A DNA stretch of 64,000 nt from Homoserinibacter sp. GY 40078 (GCF_008017545.1 NZ_VRTZ01000001.1:1388295-1452294), one strand, 5' to 3'; positions 56,057 through 64,000 are shown, numbered from the stretch's first letter. Program-made: numbers and translations. The notes: a model not told the origin generated them from the sequence alone.

Positions 56057-57157
56057 ATGGCGCTCGACCTCCCCGACTTCCCGTGGGATGCGCTGACGCC
56101 GTTCGCTGACGAGGCGCGTGCGCATCCGGAGGGCATCGTCGATCTCTCGGTCGGCTCGCCGGTCGACCCCACGCCGGCCCACATCCGCGAGGCGCTCGCC
56201 GCCGCGACCGACGCGCACTCCTACCCGCAAACTGCCGGCAGCGTCGCACTGCGAGAGGCGATCGTCGCCTGGTACGCCCGGCGACGCGGAGTGCCGGACC
56301 TGCAGCCCGCGAACGTGATCCCCACCATCGGGTCGAAGGAGTTCGTCGCCCTGCTGCCCACCCTGCTCGGCCTCGGGCCGGGCGACGTGGTCGTACAGCC
56401 GACCGCCGCCTACCCGAGCTACGCGGTGGGTGCGGCCGTCGTCGGTGCCACCGTGCTCTCCTCCGATGAGCCCGACGAGTGGCCGGAGGCGACACGCCTC
56501 GTCTGGCTCAACAGCCCGGGCAACCCGGACGGGCGGGTGCACGATCTTGCGTTCCTCCGCCGGGCGGTGGTCCGAGCCCGCGAGCTCGGGGCCGTGATCG
56601 CGAACGACGAGTGCTACGCCGAGCTCGACTGGACCTCCGCCGAACCGACCCCCAGCATCCTCCACCCCGACGTCACGCAGGGGTCGCGGCAGCTCACCCT
56701 CTCGGTGTACTCGCTCTCGAAGCAGTCGAACCTCGCCGGGTACCGCGCGGGCTTCGTCGCCGGATGCAGCGACGTCGTCACCGAGCTCCTCGCCGCCCGT
56801 AAGCATCTCGGCCTCATGCCGCCCGCCCCCGTGCAGGCGGCGATGGTCGCGGCACTCGGCGACGACACCCACGTCGTCGCCCAGAAGGAGCTCTACCGCG
56901 CCCGCCGCGAGACGCTCGTGACGGCGTTCGCATCCGCGGGATTCCGTATCGAGGGGTCCCGGGCGGGGCTGTACCTCTGGGCGACTCGCGACGAGGATTC
57001 CTGGGACAGCGTCGCGACGCTCGCCCGGCTCGGCATCCTCGTGGCCCCGGGGTCGTTCTACGGCGCCGCGGGCGCGCGGCACGTGCGCGTGGCACTCACC
57101 GCGACGGACGAGCGGATCGCGGCTGCGGCCGCCCGCCTCGCCGCCGGTAGGGTGTAA
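56057..57157 (+). CDS. dapC: succinyldiaminopimelate transaminase
   Basis: A 366-residue class I/II aminotransferase. The PLP lysine is Lys222 in YSLSKQSNLAGYRAGFVAG, and LNSPGNPDGRV and IANDECYAEL contain the ring-contact Asn and Asp/Tyr. It turns N-succinyl-2-amino-6-oxopimelate into N-succinyl-LL-diaminopimelate in lysine and cell-wall precursor synthesis. The assignment as DapC rests on the conserved neighbourhood (ferredoxin upstream, dapD and dapE close by). Followed by gltA with its own promoter. Confidence 0.9.
   Translation: MALDLPDFPWDALTPFADEARAHPEGIVDLSVGSPVDPTPAHIREALAAATDAHSYPQTAGSVALREAIVAWYARRRGVPDLQPANVIPTIGSKEFVALLPTLLGLGPGDVVVQPTAAYPSYAVGAAVVGATVLSSDEPDEWPEATRLVWLNSPGNPDGRVHDLAFLRRAVVRARELGAVIANDECYAELDWTSAEPTPSILHPDVTQGSRQLTLSVYSLSKQSNLAGYRAGFVAGCSDVVTELLAARKHLGLMPPAPVQAAMVAALGDDTHVVAQKELYRARRETLVTAFASAGFRIEGSRAGLYLWATRDEDSWDSVATLARLGILVAPGSFYGAAGARHVRVALTATDERIAAAAARLAAGRV
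57148..57153 (+). promoter_or_regulatory. -10 box TAGGGT of gltA
   Basis: TAGGGT, inside the last codons of dapC, ends 6 bases before the GTG of gltA, so citrate synthase can be made from its own leaderless mRNA. Confidence 0.5.
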
Positions 57158-57159
57158 CG

Positions 57160-58458
57160 GTGAGCGAGACGACGACGGGCACACAGAAGGTCACCCTCGA
57201 CCTCGGCGACCGCACCGCCGAGTTCCCGATCCTGAAGGCGGTGGACGGCCGCGGCGCGGTCGACCTCTCGAGCTTCACGAGGCAGACGGGGCTCAACACC
57301 TTCGATCCCGGCTTCGTCAACACGGCTGCGACCCGCAGCGCGATCACCTACATCGACGGCGACGAGGGCATCCTCCGCTATCGCGGCTACGCGATCGAGG
57401 ATCTCGCGGCCAACTCCACGTACCTTGAGGTCGCGTGGCTGCTGATCTACGGCGAGCTGCCCACGGCATCCGAGCTGGCGGAGTTCTCCGAGAAGGTGCG
57501 CCGCCACACCCTGCTCCACGAAGACCTCAAGCGCTTCTTCTCCGCGCTTCCCCACACCGCTCACCCGATGTCCGTGCTCTCGGCGGCCGTGTCGGCGCTC
57601 TCGACCTACTACGAAGACTCGCTCGACCCGAAGAACCCGGAGATGGTCGAGCTCTCGACCATACGTCTGCTCGCGAAGCTCCCCGTGATCGCCGCCTACG
57701 CGCACAAGAAGGCGCTCGGGCAGGCGTTCCTCTACCCCGACAACTCGCTCGACTTCGTCGAGAACTTCCTGAAGCTGAACTTCGGCAATCTTGCCGAGGT
57801 GTACCAGGTGAACCCCGTTCTCGTGAAGGCGCTCGACCGGCTGCTGATCCTCCACGAGGATCACGAGCAGAACGCGTCCACCTCCACGGTGCGGCTTGTC
57901 GGATCCACCGAGGCGAACATGTTCGCGTCGATCTCGGCCGGCATCAACGCCCTCTACGGCCCGCTGCACGGCGGGGCGAACGAAGCGGTGTTGCGCATGC
58001 TCGCGCAGATCCGCGACTCGGGCGAGTCGGTGTCGAAGTTCGTCGAGCGGGTGAAGGCCAAGGAGGACGGCATCCGTCTCATGGGCTTCGGGCACCGCGT
58101 GTACAAGAACTACGACCCGCGCGCGCGTCTCGTGAAGGAGTCTGCGGACGAGGTCCTCGCCGACCTGGGTGTGCAGGATCCGCTGCTCGACATCGCGAAG
58201 GAGCTCGAGCAGATCGCCCTCGGCGACGACTACTTCAAGGAGCGCCGGCTCTACCCGAACGTCGACTTCTACACCGGCGTCATCTACAAGGCGATGGGCT
58301 TCCCCACGCGGATGTTCACGGTGCTGTTCGCGATCGGGCGGCTTCCCGGCTGGATCGCCCACTGGCGTGAGGCGAACGCCGACGCGACCACCAAGATCGG
58401 CCGCCCGCAGCAGCTCTACGTGGGCCCCGACGCCCGCGCCTGGCCGACCGGCCGCTGA
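57160..58458 (+). CDS. gltA: citrate synthase
   Basis: A 432-residue type II (hexameric-type) citrate synthase that condenses acetyl-CoA with oxaloacetate. Catalytic residues are visible: His235 in LHEDHEQNAS, His270 in GPLHGGANEAV, and Asp369 in YPNVDFYTG. The N-terminal beta domain (VTLDLGDRTAEFPILK) is the one found in NADH-sensitive forms, although regulation cannot be deduced. It starts at a GTG, 3 bases after dapC. A hairpin separates it from the convergent dapD. Confidence 0.96.
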   Translation: MSETTTGTQKVTLDLGDRTAEFPILKAVDGRGAVDLSSFTRQTGLNTFDPGFVNTAATRSAITYIDGDEGILRYRGYAIEDLAANSTYLEVAWLLIYGELPTASELAEFSEKVRRHTLLHEDLKRFFSALPHTAHPMSVLSAAVSALSTYYEDSLDPKNPEMVELSTIRLLAKLPVIAAYAHKKALGQAFLYPDNSLDFVENFLKLNFGNLAEVYQVNPVLVKALDRLLILHEDHEQNASTSTVRLVGSTEANMFASISAGINALYGPLHGGANEAVLRMLAQIRDSGESVSKFVERVKAKEDGIRLMGFGHRVYKNYDPRARLVKESADEVLADLGVQDPLLDIAKELEQIALGDDYFKERRLYPNVDFYTGVIYKAMGFPTRMFTVLFAIGRLPGWIAHWREANADATTKIGRPQQLYVGPDARAWPTGR

Positions 58459-58467
58459 ACGAACCCC

Positions 58468-58492
58468 CTCTGTGCCCCCAGGGCATGCAGAG
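58468..58492. terminator. hairpin between convergent gltA and dapD
   Basis: CTCTG-TGCCC (58468-58477) pairs with GGGCA (58481-58485) and CAGAG (58488-58492), giving 10 pairs with a 2-base bulge and a 3-base loop. It suits a bidirectional terminator. Confidence 0.5.
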
Positions 58493-58500
58493 CGGGCGCG

Positions 58501-59424
58501 TCAGGCGTGCAGCGCGGCGTTCAGCTCGACGCCCGAACCGGCGCGGGGGAGCGCCTCGACGGCGCCCGTGACGGAGTTGCGGCGGAAGAGCAGCCCCGGC
58601 TGGCCGGACAGCTCGGCCGCCTTCACGGTGCGCGGTCCCGCCGGAAGCAGCAGCGTCACCTTCGTACCCGCCGTCACATAGAGGCCCGCCTCGACGACCG
58701 AGTCGTCACCGATCGAGATGCCGATGCCGGAGTTCGCCCCGAGCAGCGCGCGCTCGCCGATCACGACCCGCTGGGTGCCGCCGCCGGAGAGGGTTCCCAT
58801 GATCGAGGCGCCGCCGCCGATGTCGGAGCCGTCGCCCACGACCACGCCCTGCGAGATGCGTCCCTCGACCATGGACGCCCCGAGCGTCCCGGCGTTGTAG
58901 TTCACGAAGCCCTCGTGCATCACGGTCGTGCCGGGTGCGAGGTGCGCGCCGAGGCGCACCCGTGCCGCATCCGCGATCCGAACCCGGTCGGGCACGACGT
59001 AGTCGACGAGGCGCGGGAACTTGTCGATGCCGATCACCGAGACCCCCGAGCGCTGGAGGCGAAGGCGTCCGCTGCGGAGCTCGTCCGGGTGGATGGGTCC
59101 GGCGCTCGTCCACGCGACGATCGGCAGCTGACCGAAGATGCCGTCGAGGTTGATCGTGTTCGGTGCGACGAGCAGATGCGAGAGCAGGTGCAGGCGCAGG
59201 TACGCGTCCGAGGTCGAGGCGGGCGCCGCGTCGGTGTCGATCTCGACGACGACGGCCTCGGTGCGCACCTGGCGCACCGCATCTTCACCGATGCCGTCGG
59301 CGATCTCGCTCGGAAGCTCCGGCTCGGCCGGCGCCGAGCCCAGCGCGGGGGAGGGGAACCAGGTGTCGAGCACGGTCCCGTCGGCGGCGATCGTAGCGAG
59401 TCCATGGCCCCAGGCGGTCGTCAT
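58501..59424 (-). CDS. dapD: 2,3,4,5-tetrahydropyridine-2,6-dicarboxylate N-succinyltransferase
   Basis: A 307-residue DapD of the actinobacterial type. The N-terminal alpha/beta domain precedes a left-handed beta helix of hexapeptide repeats ([20 protein letters not shown], then [20 protein letters not shown] and [20 protein letters not shown], about residues 160-260). It succinylates tetrahydrodipicolinate in the lysine/diaminopimelate pathway, upstream of DapC and DapE. The ATG lies 6 bases after TAACCT. It is divergent from dapE across a 33-base gap. Confidence 0.95.
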   Translation of the reverse strand: MTTAWGHGLATIAADGTVLDTWFPSPALGSAPAEPELPSEIADGIGEDAVRQVRTEAVVVEIDTDAAPASTSDAYLRLHLLSHLLVAPNTINLDGIFGQLPIVAWTSAGPIHPDELRSGRLRLQRSGVSVIGIDKFPRLVDYVVPDRVRIADAARVRLGAHLAPGTTVMHEGFVNYNAGTLGASMVEGRISQGVVVGDGSDIGGGASIMGTLSGGGTQRVVIGERALLGANSGIGISIGDDSVVEAGLYVTAGTKVTLLLPAGPRTVKAAELSGQPGLLFRRNSVTGAVEALPRAGSGVELNAALHA

Positions 59425-59457
59425 GATGCCAGGTTATCGGCTGGGTAGGGTGGAGCC
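59425..59457. promoter_or_regulatory. divergent leaderless promoters of dapD and dapE
   Basis: On the minus strand TAACCT (59431-59436) is 6 bases before the dapD ATG. On the plus strand TAGGGT (59446-59451) is 6 bases before the dapE GTG. The two -10 boxes are only 9 bases apart, so the polymerases should compete. This suggests linked, possibly exclusive, firing. Confidence 0.6.
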
Positions 59458-60543
59458 GTGCCCGCGCTCGACCCCTCCGCCCCCACCCCCGAGCTCACAC
59501 GCCGGCTCGTCGACATCGCGTCGGTCTCGGGCGACGAGGCTCCGCTCGCGGATGCGATCGAGGCGGCCGTGCGGTCTGCGCCGCACCTCGAGGTCGAGCG
59601 CCTGGGCGACGCGATCGTCGCCCGCACGAACCTCGGCCGCGCCCAGCGGGTCGTGATCGCGGGACACATCGACACGGTCCCGATCAACGGCAACGTGCCC
59701 GCGACGCTCGTCGACGACCCGGATGGCGCCGTGCTCTGGGGCCGCGGAACGGTCGACATGAAGGGCGGATGCGCCGTCATGCTGGCGCTCGCGATCGACC
59801 TGCCTGAGCCCGTCGTCGACGTCACGTGGGTCTGGTACGACAACGAGGAGGTCGACTCCGCGCTCAACGGTCTCGGCCGTATCGCCCGCGAACGGCCCGA
59901 GCTGCTCGCCGCGGACTTTGCGATCCTCGGCGAACCCTCGAACGCCGAGGTCGAAGGCGGATGCAACGGCACCATCCGGGTCGATGTCACCACCCGCGGC
60001 AAGCGCGCCCACTCCGCGCGTGCCTGGATGGGCGAGAACGCCATCCACGCCGCGGCGCCGATCCTGTCCCGCCTCGCCGCCTACGAGCCGCGCGAGGTTG
60101 AGGTCGATGGCCTCGTCTACCGCGAGAGCCTCTCGGCGGTGAAGATCTTGGGCGGCGTCGCGGGCAACGTGATCCCCGACGAGTGCACCATCCACGTCAA
60201 CTACCGCTTCGCACCGAGCCGGAGCGGGGCCGAGGCGCTCGCGCACCTCGAGGAGCTCGTCGCGGGTCTCGGGGCGGAGGTGACGGTCGCCGACCTCGCC
60301 GAGGGTGCGCGCCCCGGGCTCGACGCGCCGCTCGCGCAGCAGTTCCTGCGGGCGGTCGGCGGCGCGGCGCGGCCCAAGTACGGCTGGACGGATGTCGCCC
60401 GCTTCAGCGCGCTCGGCATCCCCGCGGTGAACTACGGGCCCGGCGACCCCTCACTCGCGCATGCCGACGACGAACGTGTGCCGGTGGAGCAGATCGAGCG
60501 GGTCGAGGCGGGCCTGCGCCGATGGCTGACGGCCGCGGACTGA
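59458..60543 (+). CDS. dapE: succinyl-diaminopimelate desuccinylase
   Basis: A 361-residue M20-family metallohydrolase. Zinc and catalytic residues lie in AGHIDTVPINGN (His70, Asp72), RGTVDMKGGCA (Asp100) and WYDNEEVDS (Glu130-Glu131). The dimerisation domain spans roughly residues 178-290 (RGKRAHSARAWMG). It removes succinate from N-succinyl-LL-diaminopimelate, after DapC. It starts at a GTG and its end overlaps the glycosyltransferase gene by 22 bases. Confidence 0.94.
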   Translation: MPALDPSAPTPELTRRLVDIASVSGDEAPLADAIEAAVRSAPHLEVERLGDAIVARTNLGRAQRVVIAGHIDTVPINGNVPATLVDDPDGAVLWGRGTVDMKGGCAVMLALAIDLPEPVVDVTWVWYDNEEVDSALNGLGRIARERPELLAADFAILGEPSNAEVEGGCNGTIRVDVTTRGKRAHSARAWMGENAIHAAAPILSRLAAYEPREVEVDGLVYRESLSAVKILGGVAGNVIPDECTIHVNYRFAPSRSGAEALAHLEELVAGLGAEVTVADLAEGARPGLDAPLAQQFLRAVGGAARPKYGWTDVARFSALGIPAVNYGPGDPSLAHADDERVPVEQIERVEAGLRRWLTAAD

Positions 60544-61763
60544 CTCTCACGGCGCGCGTCCGCTGGCGCCTGCTGCCGTGGTGGGGGCGTGTGCTCCTCG
60601 TCTACGGGGCATCGCGGGTGGTCACGACGGTCCTGATGCTCGCGTTCGCGTCGGTGCAGGGCCGGGCGAATGGCGTCGCCGCACCTGACTACCCGACGTT
60701 CGCGACCAACTGGGACGGCGAGTGGTATCGCTGGATCGCCGCCGCCGGCTATCCCTCGGATCTCCCGGTCGACGACGCGGGGCACGTCACCCAGAACGCG
60801 TGGGCGTTCATGCCGGTCTATCCCGGCATTCTCGCGGTGTTCATGAGGGTGGGCATTCCGTTCGAGTGGATGGGGGTGCTCGTGTCGCTCGCGGCGGGCG
60901 CCGCCGCATCCCTGGTCTTCTACCTCCTGATGCGCGAGAACGGATTCGCGGCGTCCGCGGCGCTGTTCTCGGTGGTCCTGCTCGTGACGGGGCCGCTCTC
61001 GCCTCTCTTCCAGGTGAACTACGCGGAATCCCTCGGGCTCGCGCTGCTGCTCGTCGCGCTGCTGCTCGTGATCCGGAGGCGGCTCCTCCTTGCGATCCCG
61101 GTGATCGCCGTGATGTCGCTCACCCGGCCCTCGGGGCTCGCGTTCGCGTGCTTCCTGCTGCTGTACCTCGTGTGGCGGATCGTGAGGGCGAGGCGCGGCC
61201 GTGTCACGGATCCACTGACCGGCCGCGAGTTCGCCTCGATCGTGGCGGCAGGTCTCGCGAGCTTCGTCGCCGGCCTCGCATGGCCGGTGATCGCCTGGTG
61301 GAGCACCGGATCGCCGTCGGCGTACTTCGACACCGAGCTCGCATGGCGCACCGGGTATGTCGGATACGGCCACCTCGTCCCGTTCGAGGGCTGGGCGGAG
61401 GGCATCGGGTTCTGGCTGCGGTTCGTCGGCGTGCCGGAGCCGATCTCGGGTCCGCTCGGGGTCGCCTCGGTGATCGTCGCGGTGGTGCTCGCGGCCGCCT
61501 TCCTGCTGAGCCCGTGGGCGCGTCGCCTCGGTGTCGAGCTGCGGCTGTGGATGGCCTCGTACGTGATCTACCTGTTGGCGGTGTTCTTCCCGCAGTCGTC
61601 TACGTGGCGGCTCCTCCTGCCGCTGGTTCCGGGACTCGGCGCGTTGGCCGTGCCGCGATCTCGGGCGTTCCGGATCGTGCTCGTGGTGCTCGGCGTCCTG
61701 CTGCAGGCGTGGTGGATCTACGCCTGCTGGGTGCGCGCGCCGGGCGATTGGAGTCCGCCCTGA
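60522..61763 (+). CDS. GT-C membrane glycosyltransferase, PIG-V-like mannosyltransferase
   Basis: A 413-residue protein with about ten transmembrane helices. The first extracytoplasmic loop contains NWDGEWYRWIAAAGYP near residues 66-81, whose Trp-Asp pair and Tyr resemble the active loop of PIG-V-type mannosyltransferases, and AFMPVYPGILAVFMRV follows. Later loops hold NYAESLGLALLLVALLL. Enzymes of this type use a polyprenyl-phosphate sugar donor outside the membrane. Start choice is open; the ATG at 60522 overlaps dapE by 22 bases. Acceptor and sugar are not known; mannolipid or glycoprotein synthesis is a guess. Confidence 0.75.
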   Translation: MADGRGLTLTARVRWRLLPWWGRVLLVYGASRVVTTVLMLAFASVQGRANGVAAPDYPTFATNWDGEWYRWIAAAGYPSDLPVDDAGHVTQNAWAFMPVYPGILAVFMRVGIPFEWMGVLVSLAAGAAASLVFYLLMRENGFAASAALFSVVLLVTGPLSPLFQVNYAESLGLALLLVALLLVIRRRLLLAIPVIAVMSLTRPSGLAFACFLLLYLVWRIVRARRGRVTDPLTGREFASIVAAGLASFVAGLAWPVIAWWSTGSPSAYFDTELAWRTGYVGYGHLVPFEGWAEGIGFWLRFVGVPEPISGPLGVASVIVAVVLAAAFLLSPWARRLGVELRLWMASYVIYLLAVFFPQSSTWRLLLPLVPGLGALAVPRSRAFRIVLVVLGVLLQAWWIYACWVRAPGDWSPP

Positions 61764-61833
61764 TCGAGACGGGTTAGTACGTCCTCACCGAATACGGGAT
61801 AATGGATGAGCAACCGTCGAAAGGGGACATCTC

Positions 61834-62004
61834 ATGGCAGCCATGAAGCCGAGGACCGGCGACGGCCCGATGGAGGCTGTGAAGGAGGGTCGCCTCATCA
61901 TCGTGCGCGTTCCGCTCGAAGGTGGCGGGCGCCTCGTGGTGTCCGTCAACGACGACGAGGCCAAGGAACTGCACGACGCGTTGGCTGGAGTCATCGCGGG
62001 CTGA
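61834..62004 (+). CDS. DUF3117 domain protein
   Basis: A 56-residue protein of the DUF3117 family, nearly invariant in actinobacteria: MKPRTGDGPMEAVKEGRLII, RVPLEGGGRLVVSV and the end AKELHDALAGVI. The function is unknown. The ATG has AAAGGGG upstream, and GATAAT at 61798-61803 is a good -10 box for a short leader. A terminator-like hairpin follows at 62024-62053. The gap between the two sides holds no other gene. Confidence 0.92.
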   Translation: MAAMKPRTGDGPMEAVKEGRLIIVRVPLEGGGRLVVSVNDDEAKELHDALAGVIAG

Positions 62005-62023
62005 GACCCGAACCTGAACTGCG

Positions 62024-62053
62024 CGAGCCCTGGTGGTCATCCACCGGGGCTCG
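62024..62053 (+). terminator. hairpin after the DUF3117 gene
   Basis: Arms 62024-62036 and 62041-62053 pair over 13 bases, with one G-T wobble, around a TCAT loop. It lies between the convergent DUF3117 and methyltransferase genes and may serve both. Confidence 0.65.
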
Positions 62054-62099
62054 TGGCTTCTTCGGGGAGGTCCCGGACCTCACCGAACGAGCGGGCGGT

Positions 62100-62732
62100 T
62101 CAGTCGCCCGTGCGGACGAGCTGCAGCAGTCCGTCGCCCGCCGTGCTGAGCGAGGCGGTTACCGCGGTCGACTCGGAGATCGTGGTGAGCAGCGCACGGA
62201 AATCGGCGACCGTCTCGTCTCGCTGCGCGGGATCGGCCACGCGGCCCCGCCACAGCGCGTGCGCGACAGCGACGACACCGCCGATTCGTGCGATCCGGAG
62301 CCCGTGCTCCACGTAGTCGAGCACCGAGGTGGAATCCGCGTCGACGAGCACGAGGTCGTATGCCCCGTCATTCATCCTGGGCAGCACCTCGGTGGCGCGG
62401 CCCGCGATGAGCCGGGTGCGTGCGGGCGCGAGGCCCGCCTCCTGGAACGACTGACGCGCGCGGTTCTGGTGGTCCAGCTCCACGTCGATCGTCGTGAGGG
62501 TCGCGCTCGGGGCGCCCTGCAGCAGCCAGAGCCCGCTGACACCGGCGCCCGTTCCGATCTCGAGGATGTTCTTCGCATCGAGCGCCGCCGCGAGCACCGC
62601 GAGTTGCGCCCCGACGGCGGGGGAAATGGGATCCGCGCCGAGCTCGAGTGCGTGCTGCCGCGCGAGCTGCGTCGCGGGGGGCTCCACCGGGAACTCCTCC
62701 GCGAACTTCCAACTCAGGTCTTGCTTGGCCAC
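62100..62732 (-). CDS. O-methyltransferase family protein (SAM-dependent)
   Basis: A 210-residue Rossmann-fold methyltransferase. The SAM-binding motif I is LDAKNILEIGTGAGVSGLW (about residues 52-70), and VLVDADSTSVLDYVE with the family metal Asp follows. It resembles the catechol-O-methyltransferase-like Rv1220c type found beside tatB. The substrate is unknown. I chose the GTG at 62732 because it starts just after GGAGGAC and gives the usual N-terminus; the reading frame from 62753 would overlap a TAGTGT -10 box. Confidence 0.85.
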   Translation of the reverse strand: MAKQDLSWKFAEEFPVEPPATQLARQHALELGADPISPAVGAQLAVLAAALDAKNILEIGTGAGVSGLWLLQGAPSATLTTIDVELDHQNRARQSFQEAGLAPARTRLIAGRATEVLPRMNDGAYDLVLVDADSTSVLDYVEHGLRIARIGGVVAVAHALWRGRVADPAQRDETVADFRALLTTISESTAVTASLSTAGDGLLQLVRTGD

Positions 62733-62778
62733 GCGTCCTCCAGCCCTCAACACTAGGGCCCCTCGCGACTGCGCCGGT

Positions 62779-62784
62779 TATCCT
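62779..62784 (+). promoter_or_regulatory. -10 box TATCCT of the TatB-like gene
   Basis: TATCCT ends 6 bases before the GTG at 62791, again the leaderless spacing. The divergent methyltransferase promoter (TAGTGT, 62750-62755, minus strand) is close by. Confidence 0.55.
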
Positions 62785-62790
62785 GAGCGG

Positions 62791-63171
62791 GTGTCCTTCG
62801 GGTTGACCTTCGACAAGCTGCTGATCATCTTGGTGATCGCGGTGTTCCTCGTCGGTCCGGAGCGCCTGCCGGGCTATGCCGCCCAGCTCGCGCGGCTCAC
62901 AAAGTCGCTCCGCCAGATGGCATCGGGTGCCCGCGATCGGATGCGCGAGGAGATGGGGCCGGAGTTCGACGAGGTCGACTGGGCCAAGCTCGACCCCCGC
63001 AAGTACGACCCGCGGCGCATCATCCGCGATGCGCTCATGGAGGAGGATCCGGCGGCGCCGGTCGCGGCGGGTCCGTCGGCTCCGCGACGCTCCAGCGCCA
63101 CGGCGTACGAGTTGCGGCAGCGCAGGCTCGGCAAGGGTGCGGTGCCGCCGTTCGACGCCGAGGCGACGTAG
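62791..63171 (+). CDS. tatB: TatB-like twin-arginine translocase subunit
   Basis: A 126-residue protein with the TatA/B architecture. A single N-terminal transmembrane helix (FDKLLIILVIAVFLVG) is followed by PERLPGYAAQLARLTKSLRQ, the hinge and amphipathic helix, and a charged C-terminal region with a Gly-Ala-Asp-Arg helical part (MASGARDRMREEMG). The elongated amphipathic helix and tail favour TatB over TatA. It probably receives twin-arginine substrates such as EfeB. tatA and tatC are not in the window. Confidence 0.85.
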   Translation: MSFGLTFDKLLIILVIAVFLVGPERLPGYAAQLARLTKSLRQMASGARDRMREEMGPEFDEVDWAKLDPRKYDPRRIIRDALMEEDPAAPVAAGPSAPRRSSATAYELRQRRLGKGAVPPFDAEAT

Positions 63172-63191
63172 CGCGGCTGCCCCGGGTCCGG

Positions 63192-63222
63192 AGCCCGAGC
63201 CCGAAGCCCGAGCCCGAAGCCC
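63192..63222. repeat. short tandem GAGCCC-type repeat
   Basis: A 13-base unit (AGCCCGAGCCCGA) occurs twice without change (63192-63204, 63205-63217), followed by a partial third copy (AGCCC, 63218-63222). It fills much of the 57 bases between the TatB-like gene and the convergent dehydrogenase, and is probably slippage-prone filler. Confidence 0.65.
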
Positions 63223-63228
63223 TGACCG

Positions 63229-64000
63229 TCAGCGGCGGCGGACCGCCTTGAGCGTGCGCAGCAGCACGACCATGAGCCCCACGAGCCGACCGAACTCGTA
63301 ACCCGCGCGCGGCAGCTGCATGAGTCCGGTGGTCTCGCCGATCGTGGTGGACTGCACGAAGCGCTCGAGGCCCTCGCGGCCGTTGCGGCGGCCGAGCCCC
63401 GACTGCTTCACGCCGCCCATGGGTGCGTCGATGGACCCGAAGGTGGCGCGGTACCCCTCGCCGATGTTCACGGATCCGGCCTCGAGTCGCGCGGCGACGG
63501 CGCGGGCGCGGGCGCGGGATCCGCTCATGACGGATGCGTTGAGCCCGTACTCCGAGGCGTTCGAGGCGCGGATGGCGTCGTCGGCGGAGTCGACGATCGT
63601 CACGGCGACGAGGGGCCCGAAGGTCTCGCCGGTGGAGCACGCCATGTCGTCAGTGACGTCGGTGAGCACGGTGGGCTCCATGACGAGCGGGCCGAGGTCG
63701 GGGCGTGCGTGGCCGCCGGCGAGCAAGGTCGCCCCCTTGCCGAGGGCGTCGTCGAGGTGGGCTGTGACGCGCTCGAGCTGGGCGCGGGTGGCGAGGGATC
63801 CGACATCCGGCGTGTAGTCGAACGACGTGCCGATCGCGAGGCCGGCGACCCGATCGGCGAACGCGGGCACGAAGCGATCCGCGATGCCGCGTTCGACGTA
63901 CACGCGCTCGACCGAGACGCACAGCTGCCCGGCGGCGGAGAAGCATCCGTAGGCGGCATCGGCGGCGGCCTTCTCGACGTCCACGTCGTCGAGCACGATG
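63229..64000 (-). CDS. succinate-semialdehyde dehydrogenase-like aldehyde dehydrogenase, partial
   Basis: The C-terminal 257 residues of an NAD(P)-dependent aldehyde dehydrogenase that runs past the right edge. The catalytic cysteine is in AAGQLCVSVERVYVE, and the later conserved ETFGPLVAVTIVDS, DAIRASNASEYGLNASVMSG and PMGGVKQSGLGRRNGREGLE are present. It resembles GabD2-type succinate-semialdehyde dehydrogenases of actinobacteria. The C-terminal tail is unusual, containing a hydrophobic stretch (GRLVGLMVVLLRTLKAVRRR) that could contact the membrane. The substrate is inferred. Confidence 0.82.
   Translation of the reverse strand, partial: IVLDDVDVEKAAADAAYGCFSAAGQLCVSVERVYVERGIADRFVPAFADRVAGLAIGTSFDYTPDVGSLATRAQLERVTAHLDDALGKGATLLAGGHARPDLGPLVMEPTVLTDVTDDMACSTGETFGPLVAVTIVDSADDAIRASNASEYGLNASVMSGSRARARAVAARLEAGSVNIGEGYRATFGSIDAPMGGVKQSGLGRRNGREGLERFVQSTTIGETTGLMQLPRAGYEFGRLVGLMVVLLRTLKAVRRR

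Noticed and set aside
63192-63222. CRISPR-like repeat
   Set aside because: The 13-base units are directly adjacent without spacers, so this is a simple tandem repeat. No cas genes are present.

Overview
The window reads as a chromosome segment of a high-GC actinobacterium, most likely Microbacteriaceae and probably Microbacterium or a close relative. The evidence is the very GC-rich codon use, the actinobacterium-only families (DUF4307, DUF4245, DUF3117, paired DUF7882 proteins), a class II fructose-bisphosphate aldolase, and many promoters in which a TANNNT -10 box lies only 6-8 bases before the start codon (leaderless mRNA). I see no rRNA, tRNA, CRISPR array, insertion sequence or prophage.

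Layout. 1-1867: end of an ABC importer operon (permease cut by the left edge, plus its lipoprotein). 2038-9731: AI-2E-type membrane protein, threonine ammonia-lyase, a SRPBCC/ArsR pair with a likely auto-operator, greA, DUF4307, hemolysin-III protein, cis-prenyl transferase and a class V aminotransferase. 9977-16701: phoH, fumC, carbonic anhydrase, DUF4245, xseB-xseA and ispH. 16708-19126: a histidine kinase and a membrane partner without a response regulator. 19131-29472: fba, glpK, a TetR-controlled heterodimeric ABC exporter, rmuC and an acylating semialdehyde dehydrogenase. 29562-36121: a patchwork of small proteins, an exonuclease, ychF, an acyltransferase and a DUF7882 locus. 36174-40766: glycine riboswitch and gcvT-gcvH-gcvP. 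40855-49672: peroxiredoxin, CPBP protease, a peptide-type ABC importer and an orphan LpqW-like lipoprotein. 49741-55588: typA, a lipoprotein and the efeUOB iron-uptake operon behind a DtxR/IdeR-type box. 55733-64000: ferredoxin, dapC, gltA, dapD/dapE, a PIG-V-like mannosyltransferase, DUF3117, an O-methyltransferase, a TatB-like protein and an aldehyde dehydrogenase cut by the right edge.

From memory, much of the order follows the conserved actinobacterial backbone of Mycobacterium tuberculosis: greA-DUF4307-[mca]-small protein-hemolysin III-uppS-phoH-fum-DUF4245-AI-2E-xseB-xseA-ispH-ychF (around Rv1080-Rv1112) and typA/lpqW-ferredoxin/dapC-dapD/dapE-DUF3117-methyltransferase-tatB (around Rv1165-Rv1224). 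Departures from it, such as no mca beside DUF4307 and no sigE-rseA-htrA beside tatB, are reported as findings.

No dramatic new system is evident. The most unusual signals are non-coding: several long intergenic inverted repeats that look REP-like, two of them sharing an AGACATGTCT core; a solute-binding-protein mRNA bracketed by strong hairpins; a 21-bp tandem duplication that supplies the typA -10 box; and the near-uniform spacing between -10 box and start codon at about eighteen genes.
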